From assembly GCF_900105395.1 (NCBI RefSeq), contig NZ_LT629775.1:558001-622000 (forward strand): a stretch of DNA of 64,000 bases, written 5' to 3'. The notes under the pieces are model-generated. The model was not told where the DNA came from. It did no database searches and was given only the letters and a program-made list of their open reading frames with translations. This DNA comes from Streptomyces sp. TLI_053 (GTDB lineage: Bacteria; Actinomycetota; Actinomycetes; Streptomycetales; Streptomycetaceae). This document shows, piece after piece, positions 54,247-62,219 of the stretch. The position numbers and the translations under genes are program-made. Numbering within the stretch: the stretch's first letter is position 1; every line of letters begins with the position of its first letter.

Positions 54247-56844
54247 TCAGTAGCGGGAAGTGACGGTCACTCCGTTGAAGCCCTCCTCCGCGAGGAGGCT
54301 GAAGTAGACGTAGCCGGTCGGGGGGTTGGTGATGGTCAGCGACTCGGTGTTGCCGGCCTTGGCCGACCGGGTGACGTAGCTGTTCCTGGTCGCCCAGCTG
54401 CCCCAGTCGTAGTAGAGGTCGGCGTTGCCGGTTCCGCCGCTGGTGCTGACGGTGATGTTCTGCGTGCCGGCCGGCACGTAGAGGTAGAAGTGGGCGTAGT
54501 TCCCGGTGGTCGCGGAGACGTTGCTACGGGCGCAGTTGCGGTCGAGGACGCGGACGTCCGGGTTGGCGCACTCGCTCGCGGCGGTGATCACCAGGCTGCG
54601 GCTGGTGCTCGCCTTGGCGCCCTTGTCGTCGACGACGGTCAGGGTGACGGTGTAGGTGCCGGGGCTCTGGTAGGTCTTGTAGGGGTTGGCGGCGGTGGAC
54701 CCGGTGCCGTCGCCGAAGCTCCAGGTCCGGCCGACGACGGTGCCGTCCGGGTCGGTGGACAGGTCGGTCAGGTTGACGCTGCTGCCGTTGACCGAGGCGG
54801 TGAAGGCCGCGGTCGGGGGCCGGTTGGCGGGCGGGGTGGTGTTGGCGCAGGCGCCGGCGGCGCAGGCGGTGAGCCAGGTGTCGAAGTCGGCGTCGTAGCG
54901 GGTGCCGATGGTGCTCTTCAGGATGCCGCGGGCGCCGTTCCAGTCACCGGTGCGGTACTTGGCGAGCACCGCGTCGACGTCGCCCCGGTGCTGCTCCAGC
55001 ATGTAGCGCACGGCGAGGTAGCCCCAGCGGTAGGTGCGCTCGGTGTTGGTGTTCTCGTAGGTGGTGTCGAAGAGGGTGGAGAGCTTGTAGGTGTGCAGGC
55101 CCGCCGCGGTGATCGCCGCGTCGTAGTTCAGCTTGCGGTAGGAGTAGGAGACGTACTCGGCGAAGCCCTCGATCCACCAGATGGTGGGGGTGGTCACGCC
55201 CGAGTCGAAGTCGCCGTACATGTCGAAGCGGCCGTCGAGGTAATGGGTGTACTCGTGGTTGAGGTTCCACACCTCGAACGCGGGCTTGGCGAACGGCGCC
55301 TCGTAGGCGAGGAAGCGCGGCTGGTTGCCCGCGACGTTCGGCTTGCCCTCCAGGTACATGCCGCCGTTGTCGGTGTTGATGCCGTAGATCGAGGCGGCGA
55401 ACACCTGGTAGTCGAAGGGGCTGTCGAAGACGACGACCTCGATGGTGGTGTTCCGGTCGTCCGCGACCGGACCGTTGTCCTTGGCCACCGCGTGGAAGTA
55501 CGCGTCCTGGGCGGTGAGGCTGCGGCAGGCGGCGTTCAGGTTGTCGGTGGTCGCCTGCTGGGCGATGATCCGGATGCTCGGGGAGCAGGTGGAGGTGGTG
55601 GCCAGGAGGCCGGACCGCAGGCGCGCGGCCGCGTCGGTGGTGCCGTAGTAGGCGCTGTTCGCGGCGTCGTACTCGGCGGCCATCTCCGCGACGGCGGCCC
55701 ACTGGTAGGCCGTCCGTCCGCTCGGGGAGCTCTGCTGGGCCAGGCCCTTGAGCAGCGGGCGGACCTTGGGCTGCAGCGCGGCGTACTGGACGAAACGGCC
55801 GAGCTCGCGGGTCGCGTTGTAGGGCAGGTAGCCGAAGTCGGTGCCGTACAGGGAGCTGTTGACGGCGGCGAAGTTGTAGAGGGTGTCGAGCAGCGACGGG
55901 TCGGCCGCCACGGCCGTCTGGAAGTTCGCCAGCTGGTGGCCGCGGAACAGCACGTTGAAGACGTTGTTGACCGCTCCGGCCATGCCCTTGACGCCGTTGT
56001 GGGTGGCGGGGTCGTAGTCGGTCAGGAGCCTCTTGATCACCGGCAGGTAGCGGGTGTTCTCCTGCGCGCTGTCGATCAGGGTGACCGTCTCGCCGAGGAT
56101 CGCGGCGTTGGCGGCGGTCAGGTCGCGCGAACGGGCGCTGTTGAAGAAGGAGTCCAGCGCGCCGCGGATCGAGCTCTGCAGGGCGGTGCCGTAGGTGCCG
56201 ACATCGGACGCGTGGTACCACTGCACGAAGTAGCCGGCCCGCAGGTAGAGCACCAACTGCGCGACGGAGGTGCTGTTGTCGCCCGGGTAGGCCGACGCCG
56301 AGGAGCGCAGCGCGTCGGCGACACTCACCATCTGGGCCTCGCGGAAGGCCCAGTAGGCGTCGTTGCCGGTGAGGTTGAACAGCTGGTTGACGCAGTCGCT
56401 GGTGGCGGCCTTGACCGCCTGGACCAGGGCACCGCCGGTGCGGGAGGTGAAGTCCGAGGCGTTGCAGGCGGCTTCGGCGGCCGCGGTGGCCGAGGGCGCG
56501 GCGCTGCCGACTGACTTCGCGGCGGTCCCGGAGGACGGGGAGCGGCCGGTGGTACTGGTGTTCAGGCCGAGGGACTGGGCCGAAGCCACCGCGTCCAGCG
56601 GGGCGTTGAACGGTGCCCGGTTCCTGGCCGGGACGGGCGTGCCCCGGTCGGCCTCGCCGGTGTACGGGGAGGTTCCGGCGGCGGGCTGGGGTGCCGGGGT
56701 GCCGGCGCCGGCCGGGGCCGTGGGGGTGGCCGACGGGGCGGCGTGGCTGCCGGGGGCGAACACGGCGAGCACGGTGCACAGTGCCAGAAGGAGGGTCAGC
56801 AGCCTTGCCAGTTGTGGCAGGCCGGGTATGCGGGTGGGGCTCAA
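54247..56844 (-). CDS. Secreted M9-family collagenase with PKD and PPC domains
   Basis: An 865-residue secreted enzyme. The signal peptide (LPQLARLLTLLLALCTVLAVFAPGSHA) is followed by a Pro/Ala/Ser linker, then the M9 N-terminal and catalytic domains. The zinc site is HEYTH in EVWNLNHEYTHYLDGRF, with the third ligand Glu in WIEGFAEYVSYSYR. A PKD domain (PPTAAFTASVNGSSVNLTDLSTDPDGTVVGRTWSFGDGTGS) and a PPC domain (DVRVLDRNCARSNVSATTGNYAHFYLYVPAG to the end) help bind collagen. It hydrolyses collagen or gelatin outside the cell. The gene is alone on its strand with a 360-base leader region. Confidence 0.92.
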   Translation of the reverse strand: MSPTRIPGLPQLARLLTLLLALCTVLAVFAPGSHAAPSATPTAPAGAGTPAPQPAAGTSPYTGEADRGTPVPARNRAPFNAPLDAVASAQSLGLNTSTTGRSPSSGTAAKSVGSAAPSATAAAEAACNASDFTSRTGGALVQAVKAATSDCVNQLFNLTGNDAYWAFREAQMVSVADALRSSASAYPGDNSTSVAQLVLYLRAGYFVQWYHASDVGTYGTALQSSIRGALDSFFNSARSRDLTAANAAILGETVTLIDSAQENTRYLPVIKRLLTDYDPATHNGVKGMAGAVNNVFNVLFRGHQLANFQTAVAADPSLLDTLYNFAAVNSSLYGTDFGYLPYNATRELGRFVQYAALQPKVRPLLKGLAQQSSPSGRTAYQWAAVAEMAAEYDAANSAYYGTTDAAARLRSGLLATTSTCSPSIRIIAQQATTDNLNAACRSLTAQDAYFHAVAKDNGPVADDRNTTIEVVVFDSPFDYQVFAASIYGINTDNGGMYLEGKPNVAGNQPRFLAYEAPFAKPAFEVWNLNHEYTHYLDGRFDMYGDFDSGVTTPTIWWIEGFAEYVSYSYRKLNYDAAITAAGLHTYKLSTLFDTTYENTNTERTYRWGYLAVRYMLEQHRGDVDAVLAKYRTGDWNGARGILKSTIGTRYDADFDTWLTACAAGACANTTPPANRPPTAAFTASVNGSSVNLTDLSTDPDGTVVGRTWSFGDGTGSTAANPYKTYQSPGTYTVTLTVVDDKGAKASTSRSLVITAASECANPDVRVLDRNCARSNVSATTGNYAHFYLYVPAGTQNITVSTSGGTGNADLYYDWGSWATRNSYVTRSAKAGNTESLTITNPPTGYVYFSLLAEEGFNGVTVTSRY

Positions 56845-57204
56845 GTGGGGGCCTCCGAGCTGTACCCGGACGTCGTGGGGTCACGACCGGGCATGGGTGG
56901 GGACCGTCGAAGGGCAGGCCGCGGGGATCGGCACACCATCGGTGCGGTGGAGTGTGGCATGTACAATGGCATACTTCACATTGCGGCGGAAGACGTTGAA
57001 CGGAACCAAGTCCTCAACTTCCGGAGCACCGTGACGCCGGGCCCGAACCGTCACCCCGACCGGCGCAACTCCCCACCCGGACAGGCGGGTACGGCAGGTC
57101 CGGGCGTATCACCGCGAGCGTGCCGGAGCGCCACCGCCCGACCACGACGGGTGCCCCGCCCTCCCCCCGTCCTCCCCTCCCCGGCCCTCCCCTCCCCCGC
57201 CCGC
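56845..57204. other. Promoter region of the collagenase gene
   Basis: No gene seen. Two direct copies of TGGCAT (56955-56960 and 56967-56972, 12 bp apart) lie in an AT-richer patch about 115 bases before the collagenase start. The rest toward 57204 is C-rich and featureless; no strong terminator for the methyltransferase gene at 57205 was seen. Confidence 0.4.
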
Positions 57205-58002
57205 TCAGCGGGTGACGGTCACCACCAGGGCGCTCAGCGGGCCCTCGATCGGCCCGGTGCCGAAACGGTCGGCGAGCGCCGCCTCGACCGCCCCGGTCAC
57301 CTCGTCCAGGGAGCGCCCGGGCCGCGCCTCGATCTCGGTGCGCAGCGGGGTGCCCTGACAGAGGGCCACCGCCGCGTCCCGGGCCGCCCCGGCACGGCTT
57401 CGCTCGGCGACGGTCTCGATCTGCGGCGGGGTCGTGAACCCTCCGGCCGCGAGGTCGCGCGCGATCAGGGCGGCATCGTGGTAGGCGAACGGGACCCGGC
57501 TCATGAAGTCCGGCGGGTCCGCGGGGAAGACCTCCGCGACCGCGGCCTCCGCGACGGCGGTGAACCCGTTCGCCCCGATGGCGTCCCAGACGTTGAACAG
57601 CAGGACGCCGCCGGGCCGCAGCACCCGGAGCGCCTCGCCGAAGGCACGCGGCCGGTCGGGGAAGAACATCACCCCGAACTGGCACACCACCGCGTCGCAG
57701 GAACCGTCCGGGAACGGCAGCGCCGTCGCGTCCGCCTCGACCCAGCGCACCGGGCGGTCGGGCACCACTGCCCGGGCGCGGTCGAGCATCGGCCCGCTGA
57801 GGTCGGTCGCCGTGATCGAAGTCTCCGGGGGCAGCTCCGCGGCCAGCTCCCGGGTGACCGCACCGGTTCCGGCGGCGGTCTCGATCACGTCCCGGGGCCG
57901 TCGCCCGGCCAGGCGCCGCGCCAGGTCCCGGGCATAGGGGCGGAACAACAGCGGGACCAAGTACCGCTCGTAGACATCCGGGATCGCGCCCTCGAAGGAC
58001 AT
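57205..58002 (-). CDS. Class I SAM-dependent methyltransferase (methyltransf_11)
   Basis: A 265-residue protein: DVIETAAGTGAVTRELAAELPPETSITATDLSGPMLDRARAV (motifs I and II), VEADATALPFPDGSCDAVVCQFGVMFFPDRPRAFGEALRVLRPGG (motifs III and IV). This resembles UbiE-like or small-molecule O-methyltransferases. VYERYLVPLLFRPYARDLARRL at the start is typical of a streptomycete group. ATG at 58002 follows GGGAGGT at 8 bases. Upstream in the same frame is Gly/Arg-rich shadow sequence. It is divergent from the amphi-Trp gene. Confidence 0.88.
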   Translation of the reverse strand: MSFEGAIPDVYERYLVPLLFRPYARDLARRLAGRRPRDVIETAAGTGAVTRELAAELPPETSITATDLSGPMLDRARAVVPDRPVRWVEADATALPFPDGSCDAVVCQFGVMFFPDRPRAFGEALRVLRPGGVLLFNVWDAIGANGFTAVAEAAVAEVFPADPPDFMSRVPFAYHDAALIARDLAAGGFTTPPQIETVAERSRAGAARDAAVALCQGTPLRTEIEARPGRSLDEVTGAVEAALADRFGTGPIEGPLSALVVTVTR

Positions 58003-58148
58003 GACGCCGTACCTCCCGTCGCACCCGGCGGGCCCCGGCCGGACCAGCCTCCCCGGCCCGCCACCGGACCGTGGACCGGGCCCGGTACTGCGAGTCTGGC
58101 ACGCTCCCTCCCTCCCGGCCCGTCCGCGCTCCCGCCCCCCTGCTCCGC

Positions 58149-58202
58149 TGCTCCCGCTTCTGCTCCCGCTCCTGCTCCTGCTCCGGTTCCCGCTCCTGCT
58201 CC
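58149..58202. repeat. Nine 6-bp tandem repeats
   Basis: Units TGCTCC or CGCTCC (with CGCTTC and GGTTCC variants) repeat nine times in register within the spacer between the divergent methyltransferase and amphi-Trp genes. Confidence 0.8.
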
Positions 58203-58278
58203 TCCCGCCGGGCCGACCGGGAGAAACGGAACCAGAATGGGGTGTGGCCGCCGATTCCGCCGGGAGCAGGAGGCACCC

Positions 58279-58518
58279 GTGAAGGATCTCGAGTTCACCC
58301 AGAAGCGCACCCTGTCGCGCGCCGAGGCCGCCGATCAGCTGGAAGCCCTCGCGGCCGCGCTCAGGCGCGGCGGCCAGGCCGAGCTGGAACTCGGACCGGG
58401 CCGGCTCACCCTGCGGATCCCCGACGAGCTCGCCGTCGAGATCGAGGTCGAGCTGGAGGACGGCAAGGTCGAGCTGGAGGTCGAACTGACCTGGCACACC
58501 GGATCCCCCGAGCACTGA
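58279..58518 (+). CDS. Amphi-Trp domain protein
   Basis: A 79-residue protein that fills the amphi-Trp domain: KDLEFTQKRTLSRAEAADQLEALAAALRRGGQAELELGPGRLTLRIPDELAVEIEVELEDGKVELEVELTWHTG. It shows the alternating hydrophobic strands, the closing ELTW and the helix with ALRRGG. The function of the family is not known; members lie near polymer or gas-vesicle-like genes. GTG start after GCAGGAGG. A PPK2 kinase gene follows in convergence. Confidence 0.8.
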   Translation: MKDLEFTQKRTLSRAEAADQLEALAAALRRGGQAELELGPGRLTLRIPDELAVEIEVELEDGKVELEVELTWHTGSPEH

Positions 58519-58598
58519 CGCCCGGCCCGGGTGGCCGCCCGGCCGCTCGGGCCGGGAGGGCCGCCGCGGCCGACGCGCCGGTCGCTCCGACCCTCCGG

Positions 58599-59510
58599 TC
58601 AGGGGGCCTCCGCCTCCAGCCTGCGCCGGGCGGCGAGGAGTTCCTCGCGCGCCTGCGCGTCGAGCGAGGGGTACCGCGGGTCGATCCCGATCAGCGTGTG
58701 TGCGAGCACGGCGGCCGCGCAGATGCGGGCGAACCACTTGCGGTCGGCCGGCACCACGTACCAGGGCGCCCACGGCGTACTGGTGGCCGACAGCATCTCC
58801 GAGAAGGCCTCCTGGTAGTCGTCCCAGTGCTCGCGCTCACGGACGTCGGCCGCGGAGAACTTCCAGTTCTTCTCCGGCCGGTCGATCCGCTTCAGGAAAC
58901 GCAGGCGCTGTTCCTCCTTGGAGAGGTTCAGGAAGACCTTCACCACCTTGATGCCGTTGTCGGTGAGGTAGCGCTCCCAGTCGTTGATCTCCCGGTAGCG
59001 GCGCTGCCACACGTCCGGGCCCTTCGCCTCCCCCGGCAGCTTCTGGCGGTCGAGGTTCTCCGGATGGACCCGCACGACGAGGACCTCCTCGTAGTGCGAG
59101 CGGTTGAAGACGCCGATCTCGCCGCGCGCCGGCAGCCGCCGCGCGTACCGCCACAGGTAGTCGTGGTCGAGTTCCTCGGCGGACGGCACCTTGAAGCTGC
59201 TCACCCGGACACCCTGCGGGTTCACGCCGCTCATGACGTGGCGGATCGTCCCGTCCTTGCCGCCGGCGTCGATCGCCTGGAGGCAGAACAGCACGCCGTA
59301 GGTGTCCTGGGCGGCCAGTCGCGCCTGGTGGTCGGCCAGCAGCGACACCCCGGTGCGGAGCAGTTCGACGCTCTCGCTCTTCTTCAGGCCCGCCTTGTAC
59401 CGGGGGTCGAAGTCCTCCGTGAGGTCCACCGTCGACCCCGGCTTCACCCGCAGTGGCTCGATGAACTCCGCGACGCGTTCGGCCGCACGTCCCTCCGACA
59501 TCGCCCGCAC
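58599..59510 (-). CDS. PPK2-family polyphosphate:nucleotide phosphotransferase
   Basis: A 303-residue PPK2 enzyme. The Walker A region reads FCLQAIDAGGKDGTIRHVMSGVNPQGVRVSSFKVPSAEELDHDYLWRYARRLPARGEIGVFNRSHYEEVLVVRVHPE, and the DRPEKNWKFSAADVREREHWDDYQEAF lid is present; YLTDNGIKVVKVFLNLSKEEQRLRFLKRID is the Walker B part. It moves phosphate between polyphosphate and nucleotides. Single-domain length fits class I or III. GTG at 59510 follows AAAGGAA at 5 bases; the ATG at 59501 would be 14 bases from it. Confidence 0.92.
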   Translation of the reverse strand: MRAMSEGRAAERVAEFIEPLRVKPGSTVDLTEDFDPRYKAGLKKSESVELLRTGVSLLADHQARLAAQDTYGVLFCLQAIDAGGKDGTIRHVMSGVNPQGVRVSSFKVPSAEELDHDYLWRYARRLPARGEIGVFNRSHYEEVLVVRVHPENLDRQKLPGEAKGPDVWQRRYREINDWERYLTDNGIKVVKVFLNLSKEEQRLRFLKRIDRPEKNWKFSAADVREREHWDDYQEAFSEMLSATSTPWAPWYVVPADRKWFARICAAAVLAHTLIGIDPRYPSLDAQAREELLAARRRLEAEAP

Positions 59511-59824
59511 CGGTTCCTTTCGCAGTCCGCCGGTCGCTCCGTCCGCACGGCCGGGTGGGCCCGGGCGGCCGGCGAGGGCCGACGGGGGCCGGAGCCGTCC
59601 GTGGAGGGAGTGCCGTCTGCCACGCTGCGGCCGCCCGGTGGCCGCGTCAATCCGTCCTCGGCCGTCCGGGGCGGGCTGCCGCCGGGAGTCGGGGCCCGGA
59701 GGGCCGCAGGGGCCGGTTCCGGTGGTCCGGGCCGCCCCGGTCGCCCGTCCGACGGCCGTGCGTGGCGGCGGCCGGTGCCCGGGACGACGATGGGGCTTCG
59801 GACATTCCCGTGCGATCGGAGACC
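59511..59824. other. Intergenic region between divergent PPK2 and DUF1269 genes
   Basis: Nothing convincing beyond promoters that cannot be pinned down. GC-rich with Gly/Arg frame readings. Confidence 0.4.
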
Positions 59825-60319
59825 ATGATGGCGACCCTGACGGTCTGGCGTTTCCCCACCGCGACCGGGGCGGACGAAGCCCTCGACACCCTGCAGAAGC
59901 TCCAGCGGCAGGAACTGATCAAGGTCGAGGACGGCGCCGTGGTCAGCTGGCCGGACGGCGCCAGGAAGCCCCGGACCCGCCACCTGGGCGACCTCGTCGG
60001 AATGGGCGCCGTGGGCGGCGCGTTCTGGGGCTTCATCCTCGGGCTGATCTTCTTCGTACCGCTGCTCGGCGCGGCGCTGGGCGCGGCCGGAGGTGCGCTC
60101 GGGGGACACCTCGCGCACGTCGGTATCGACGACGACTTCGTGCGGCAGGTGCGGGAGAAGGTCACCCCGGGCACCTCGGCGCTGTTCGTGCTCAGCTCGG
60201 ACGCGGTGGTGGACCGGGTGCGGGCGGAGTTCACCGGCCGGCAGGCCGAGCTCCTGGAGACGAACCTCTCGGCGGAGGAGGAGGCCCGGCTGCGGGAGGC
60301 GTTCACCGAGGGCGAGTGA
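59825..60319 (+). CDS. DUF1269 membrane protein
   Basis: A 164-residue protein of the DUF1269 family. After a soluble start (TLTVWRFPTATGADEALDTLQKLQRQELIKVEDGAVVSWPDG) comes a Gly-rich membrane hairpin, GMGAVGGAFWGFILGLIFFVPLLGAALGAAGGALGGHLA (residues about 58-98), then IDDDFVRQVREKVTPGTSALFVLSSDAVVDRV. The role is unknown; family members are small membrane proteins. Two adjacent ATGs; the first was taken. Divergent from PPK2. Confidence 0.87.
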   Translation: MMATLTVWRFPTATGADEALDTLQKLQRQELIKVEDGAVVSWPDGARKPRTRHLGDLVGMGAVGGAFWGFILGLIFFVPLLGAALGAAGGALGGHLAHVGIDDDFVRQVREKVTPGTSALFVLSSDAVVDRVRAEFTGRQAELLETNLSAEEEARLREAFTEGE

Positions 60320-60387
60320 TCGGCCCGCCGGAGGGGCCGGCCCCGTGGACCGGCCCCGTGGAGCGGTGCCGGTGGACCGGCGCGGTG

Positions 60388-60885
60388 TCAGTAGACCGTG
60401 ATGTCCCAGTGGTTGCCCTCGTTGCAGTAGAGGTTGCCGGAGGCGGCCTTCCACTGCGGGTAGCCGTCGCCGCGCAGGCCGATGTACGTGAAGCTGTTCT
60501 GGATGTAGCCGTCGATGCAGGAGCTGCGGGAGATGTCGACCTTGTAGCCGTTGTAGTGGCTGTAGGTGCCGGAGGCGTGGCCCACCTCGGTCCCGCCCGT
60601 GATGTTGATCGCGCAGCCGCTGGACTGCTTGAGGGTGATGATCGTGCTCACCGTGCCCGAGTTGATCTGCTCGAACGAGGTGCAGGTGGAGTTGGAGCGG
60701 GTGGTGCAGCCGCCACTGGAGCTCCAGGTGATGCCGGCGCTCCGGAACTGACCGGCCGCCGTCGCCTGCGACAGCTTGGTGCCGCTGGCACCGGCCGTGG
60801 GCGCCGAGACGGCGAGGCCGGCCAGGGCCAGGACGGTGGCCGCGGTGGCGGCGGTGGCGGCGGTACGTGGCTTCATCTGCTTCAT
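60388..60885 (-). CDS. Small secreted protein with VanX/M15-like zinc motif
   Basis: A 165-residue protein with a signal peptide (TAATAATAATVLALAGLAVSAPTAGA). The mature part has five Cys and a motif set like DD-peptidases of the M15 or VanX fold: SH-x6-D (His110, Asp117, in SHYNGYKVDI) and E-x-x-H (Glu156, His159, in NEGNHWDI). In VanX these are two zinc ligands, the catalytic Glu and the third ligand. A cell-wall or peptide-cleaving zinc hydrolase is inferred. The ATG at 60885 follows AGGAGAAGC; a second ATG is three codons on. The signal region is built of repeated ATAATAAT-type codons. Confidence 0.75.
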   Translation of the reverse strand: MKQMKPRTAATAATAATVLALAGLAVSAPTAGASGTKLSQATAAGQFRSAGITWSSSGGCTTRSNSTCTSFEQINSGTVSTIITLKQSSGCAINITGGTEVGHASGTYSHYNGYKVDISRSSCIDGYIQNSFTYIGLRGDGYPQWKAASGNLYCNEGNHWDITVY

Positions 60886-61176
60886 CGGCTTCTCCTGGTG
60901 AGGATGTGGTGGACCTCGGACTCGACCGCGAATGCCGCACCAGGATGGCCCATCGCCGGTCTATGCGAGTAGATGCCGGTTTGTGAATTTCGCGTGACGG
61001 CCGGTCGTACGTCGTTCCGGCCCGGCGCGGGATCCGGCCGGGACCCGAACGGGGACGGGGCCGGGACAAGGGCCAGGGCCCGGAGAGGGCCGGGGCGCGC
61101 GGGGCGGATAATGACCGGGTCGCGGGCCCGCCGGGCCGGCGGCGGCACCGGAGAACGACGGAGAGGCAGCGGACGG

Positions 61177-61551
61177 ATGACCCTGGAGGAGGGCCGGCGG
61201 GTCCGGTTGACGGAGGACCTCGGGATCGGCGAGGCGTTCGCCGGGGAGTCCGGGGCCCCGGCCGGGTTCCTCTCGCTGGGCGCCGGGATCGAGGGCACCG
61301 TCGAGCGGGTGGACGGCGTCCTCCCGGAGAGCCACGAGGTACGCGAGTACCAGCGGCTCAAGGCGCTGTTCGAGGACTACGGGCACACCATGCCGACGGG
61401 CAGCCGGGAGCGGCTGGAGGCCGAGATCGCCACGCTGGAGCCGGAATGGGCCGCCCACCGCGAGCGGGGCGACCGGGTGACGGTCCGGGTCCGCTGGGAC
61501 AACGGCCTCGTCCTCGACGGAGCCCCCCAGGACGTCCTCGCCCCGCTGTGA
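61177..61551 (+). CDS. Hypothetical protein (124 residues)
   Basis: I do not recognise it. The 124-residue protein is acidic and Glu/Arg-rich with a small beta-barrel-like rhythm: GRRVRLTEDLGI, GIEGTVERVDG and DRVTVRVRWDNGLVLDGAPQDVLAPL at the end, around a helical insert (ESHEVREYQRLKALFEDYGHTMPTG). The pattern of GTVxxV strands and a VRWDNG end looks like a small SH3-like or nucleic-acid-binding barrel. ATG at 61177 after GGACGG-type sequence. It ends near a strong hairpin. Confidence 0.6.
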   Translation: MTLEEGRRVRLTEDLGIGEAFAGESGAPAGFLSLGAGIEGTVERVDGVLPESHEVREYQRLKALFEDYGHTMPTGSRERLEAEIATLEPEWAAHRERGDRVTVRVRWDNGLVLDGAPQDVLAPL

Positions 61552-61581
61552 GACGGGACGCCCTGCCTGGCGGTGGCGGTC

Positions 61582-61617
61582 GCCCGCCCGCGCGGCGGCC
61601 GCTGCGCGCGGGCGGGC
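61582..61617. terminator. Hairpin terminator
   Basis: Thirteen-base arms GCCCGCCCGCGCG (61582-61594) and CGCGCGGGCGGGC (61605-61617) around 10 bases, between convergent genes. Confidence 0.8.
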
Positions 61618-61624
61618 CCGGTCG

Positions 61625-62020
61625 CTACGCGGGGAAGCCGGCGCCCTGTTCGGCGTGGACCTTCATCGCGTCGCCCAGGAACTCGACCATCCGCGGGTGG
61701 AAGGAGTTGTGGTACTCCCTCATCGCGTCGTCCTCCGCGTACAGGAGAGCCATGCCGATGTACGCCTGCCTGGTAGGGGTGTAGAAGCGGCAGATGATCG
61801 CGAAGTGCCTGCGGACGAACTCCTGGATGTGCTCGTCCTCCGGGAGGGATCCCTCCAGCCGGGCCGCGACCTCGGTGTAGAGGACGCCCCAGTCCCGATG
61901 GACCTGCTCCTTGTCCACATGCCCCCAGTTGTCCGTCTCCGAGAGGCTCCGCGCTTGCTCCGTGGCCAAGGACCGCCGACACTCGTCCGCGTACTGCTGG
62001 TCCATCGCGCCAAGGCTCAT
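61625..62020 (-). CDS. Stand-alone TipAS-type antibiotic-binding domain
   Basis: A 131-residue protein matching TipAS, the C-terminal drug-binding domain of TipAL: HRDWGVLYTEVAARLEGSLPEDEHIQEFVRRHFAIICRFYTPTRQAYIGMALLYAEDDAMREYHNSFHPRMVEFLGDAM fits the globin-like fold. TipAS binds thiopeptides such as thiostrepton. The MerR-type DNA-binding half is absent, so it could sequester drugs (as the short TipAS form does) or sense them. ATG at 62020 after GGGGAAA; an ATG at 62005 is also possible. It lies downstream of the ligase gene on the same strand. Confidence 0.82.
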   Translation of the reverse strand: MSLGAMDQQYADECRRSLATEQARSLSETDNWGHVDKEQVHRDWGVLYTEVAARLEGSLPEDEHIQEFVRRHFAIICRFYTPTRQAYIGMALLYAEDDAMREYHNSFHPRMVEFLGDAMKVHAEQGAGFPA

Positions 62021-62219
62021 ATTTCCCCATCCATGACCCGGCGGACGCCGGGGCGCCCGGCAGCCGCCGGTCGGCAGTCGGCAGTGATCCACTGTTGATC
62101 GAGTCGGAACAGTGGCACAGGCCTCGCGAGGCGGACAAGTCGTTTTCGCACCCCGCCCCGCTGCCGACCGCCGGACCGCCGAGAGAGCGTCAGGACCCCG
62201 GCGGGGAAGCGGACCCCGG

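Noticed and set aside
57014..58276. 420-codon minus-strand frame overlapping the methyltransferase gene
   Set aside because: It is another frame over the same DNA; the 57205-58002 frame carries complete methyltransferase motifs and a strong ribosome binding site.
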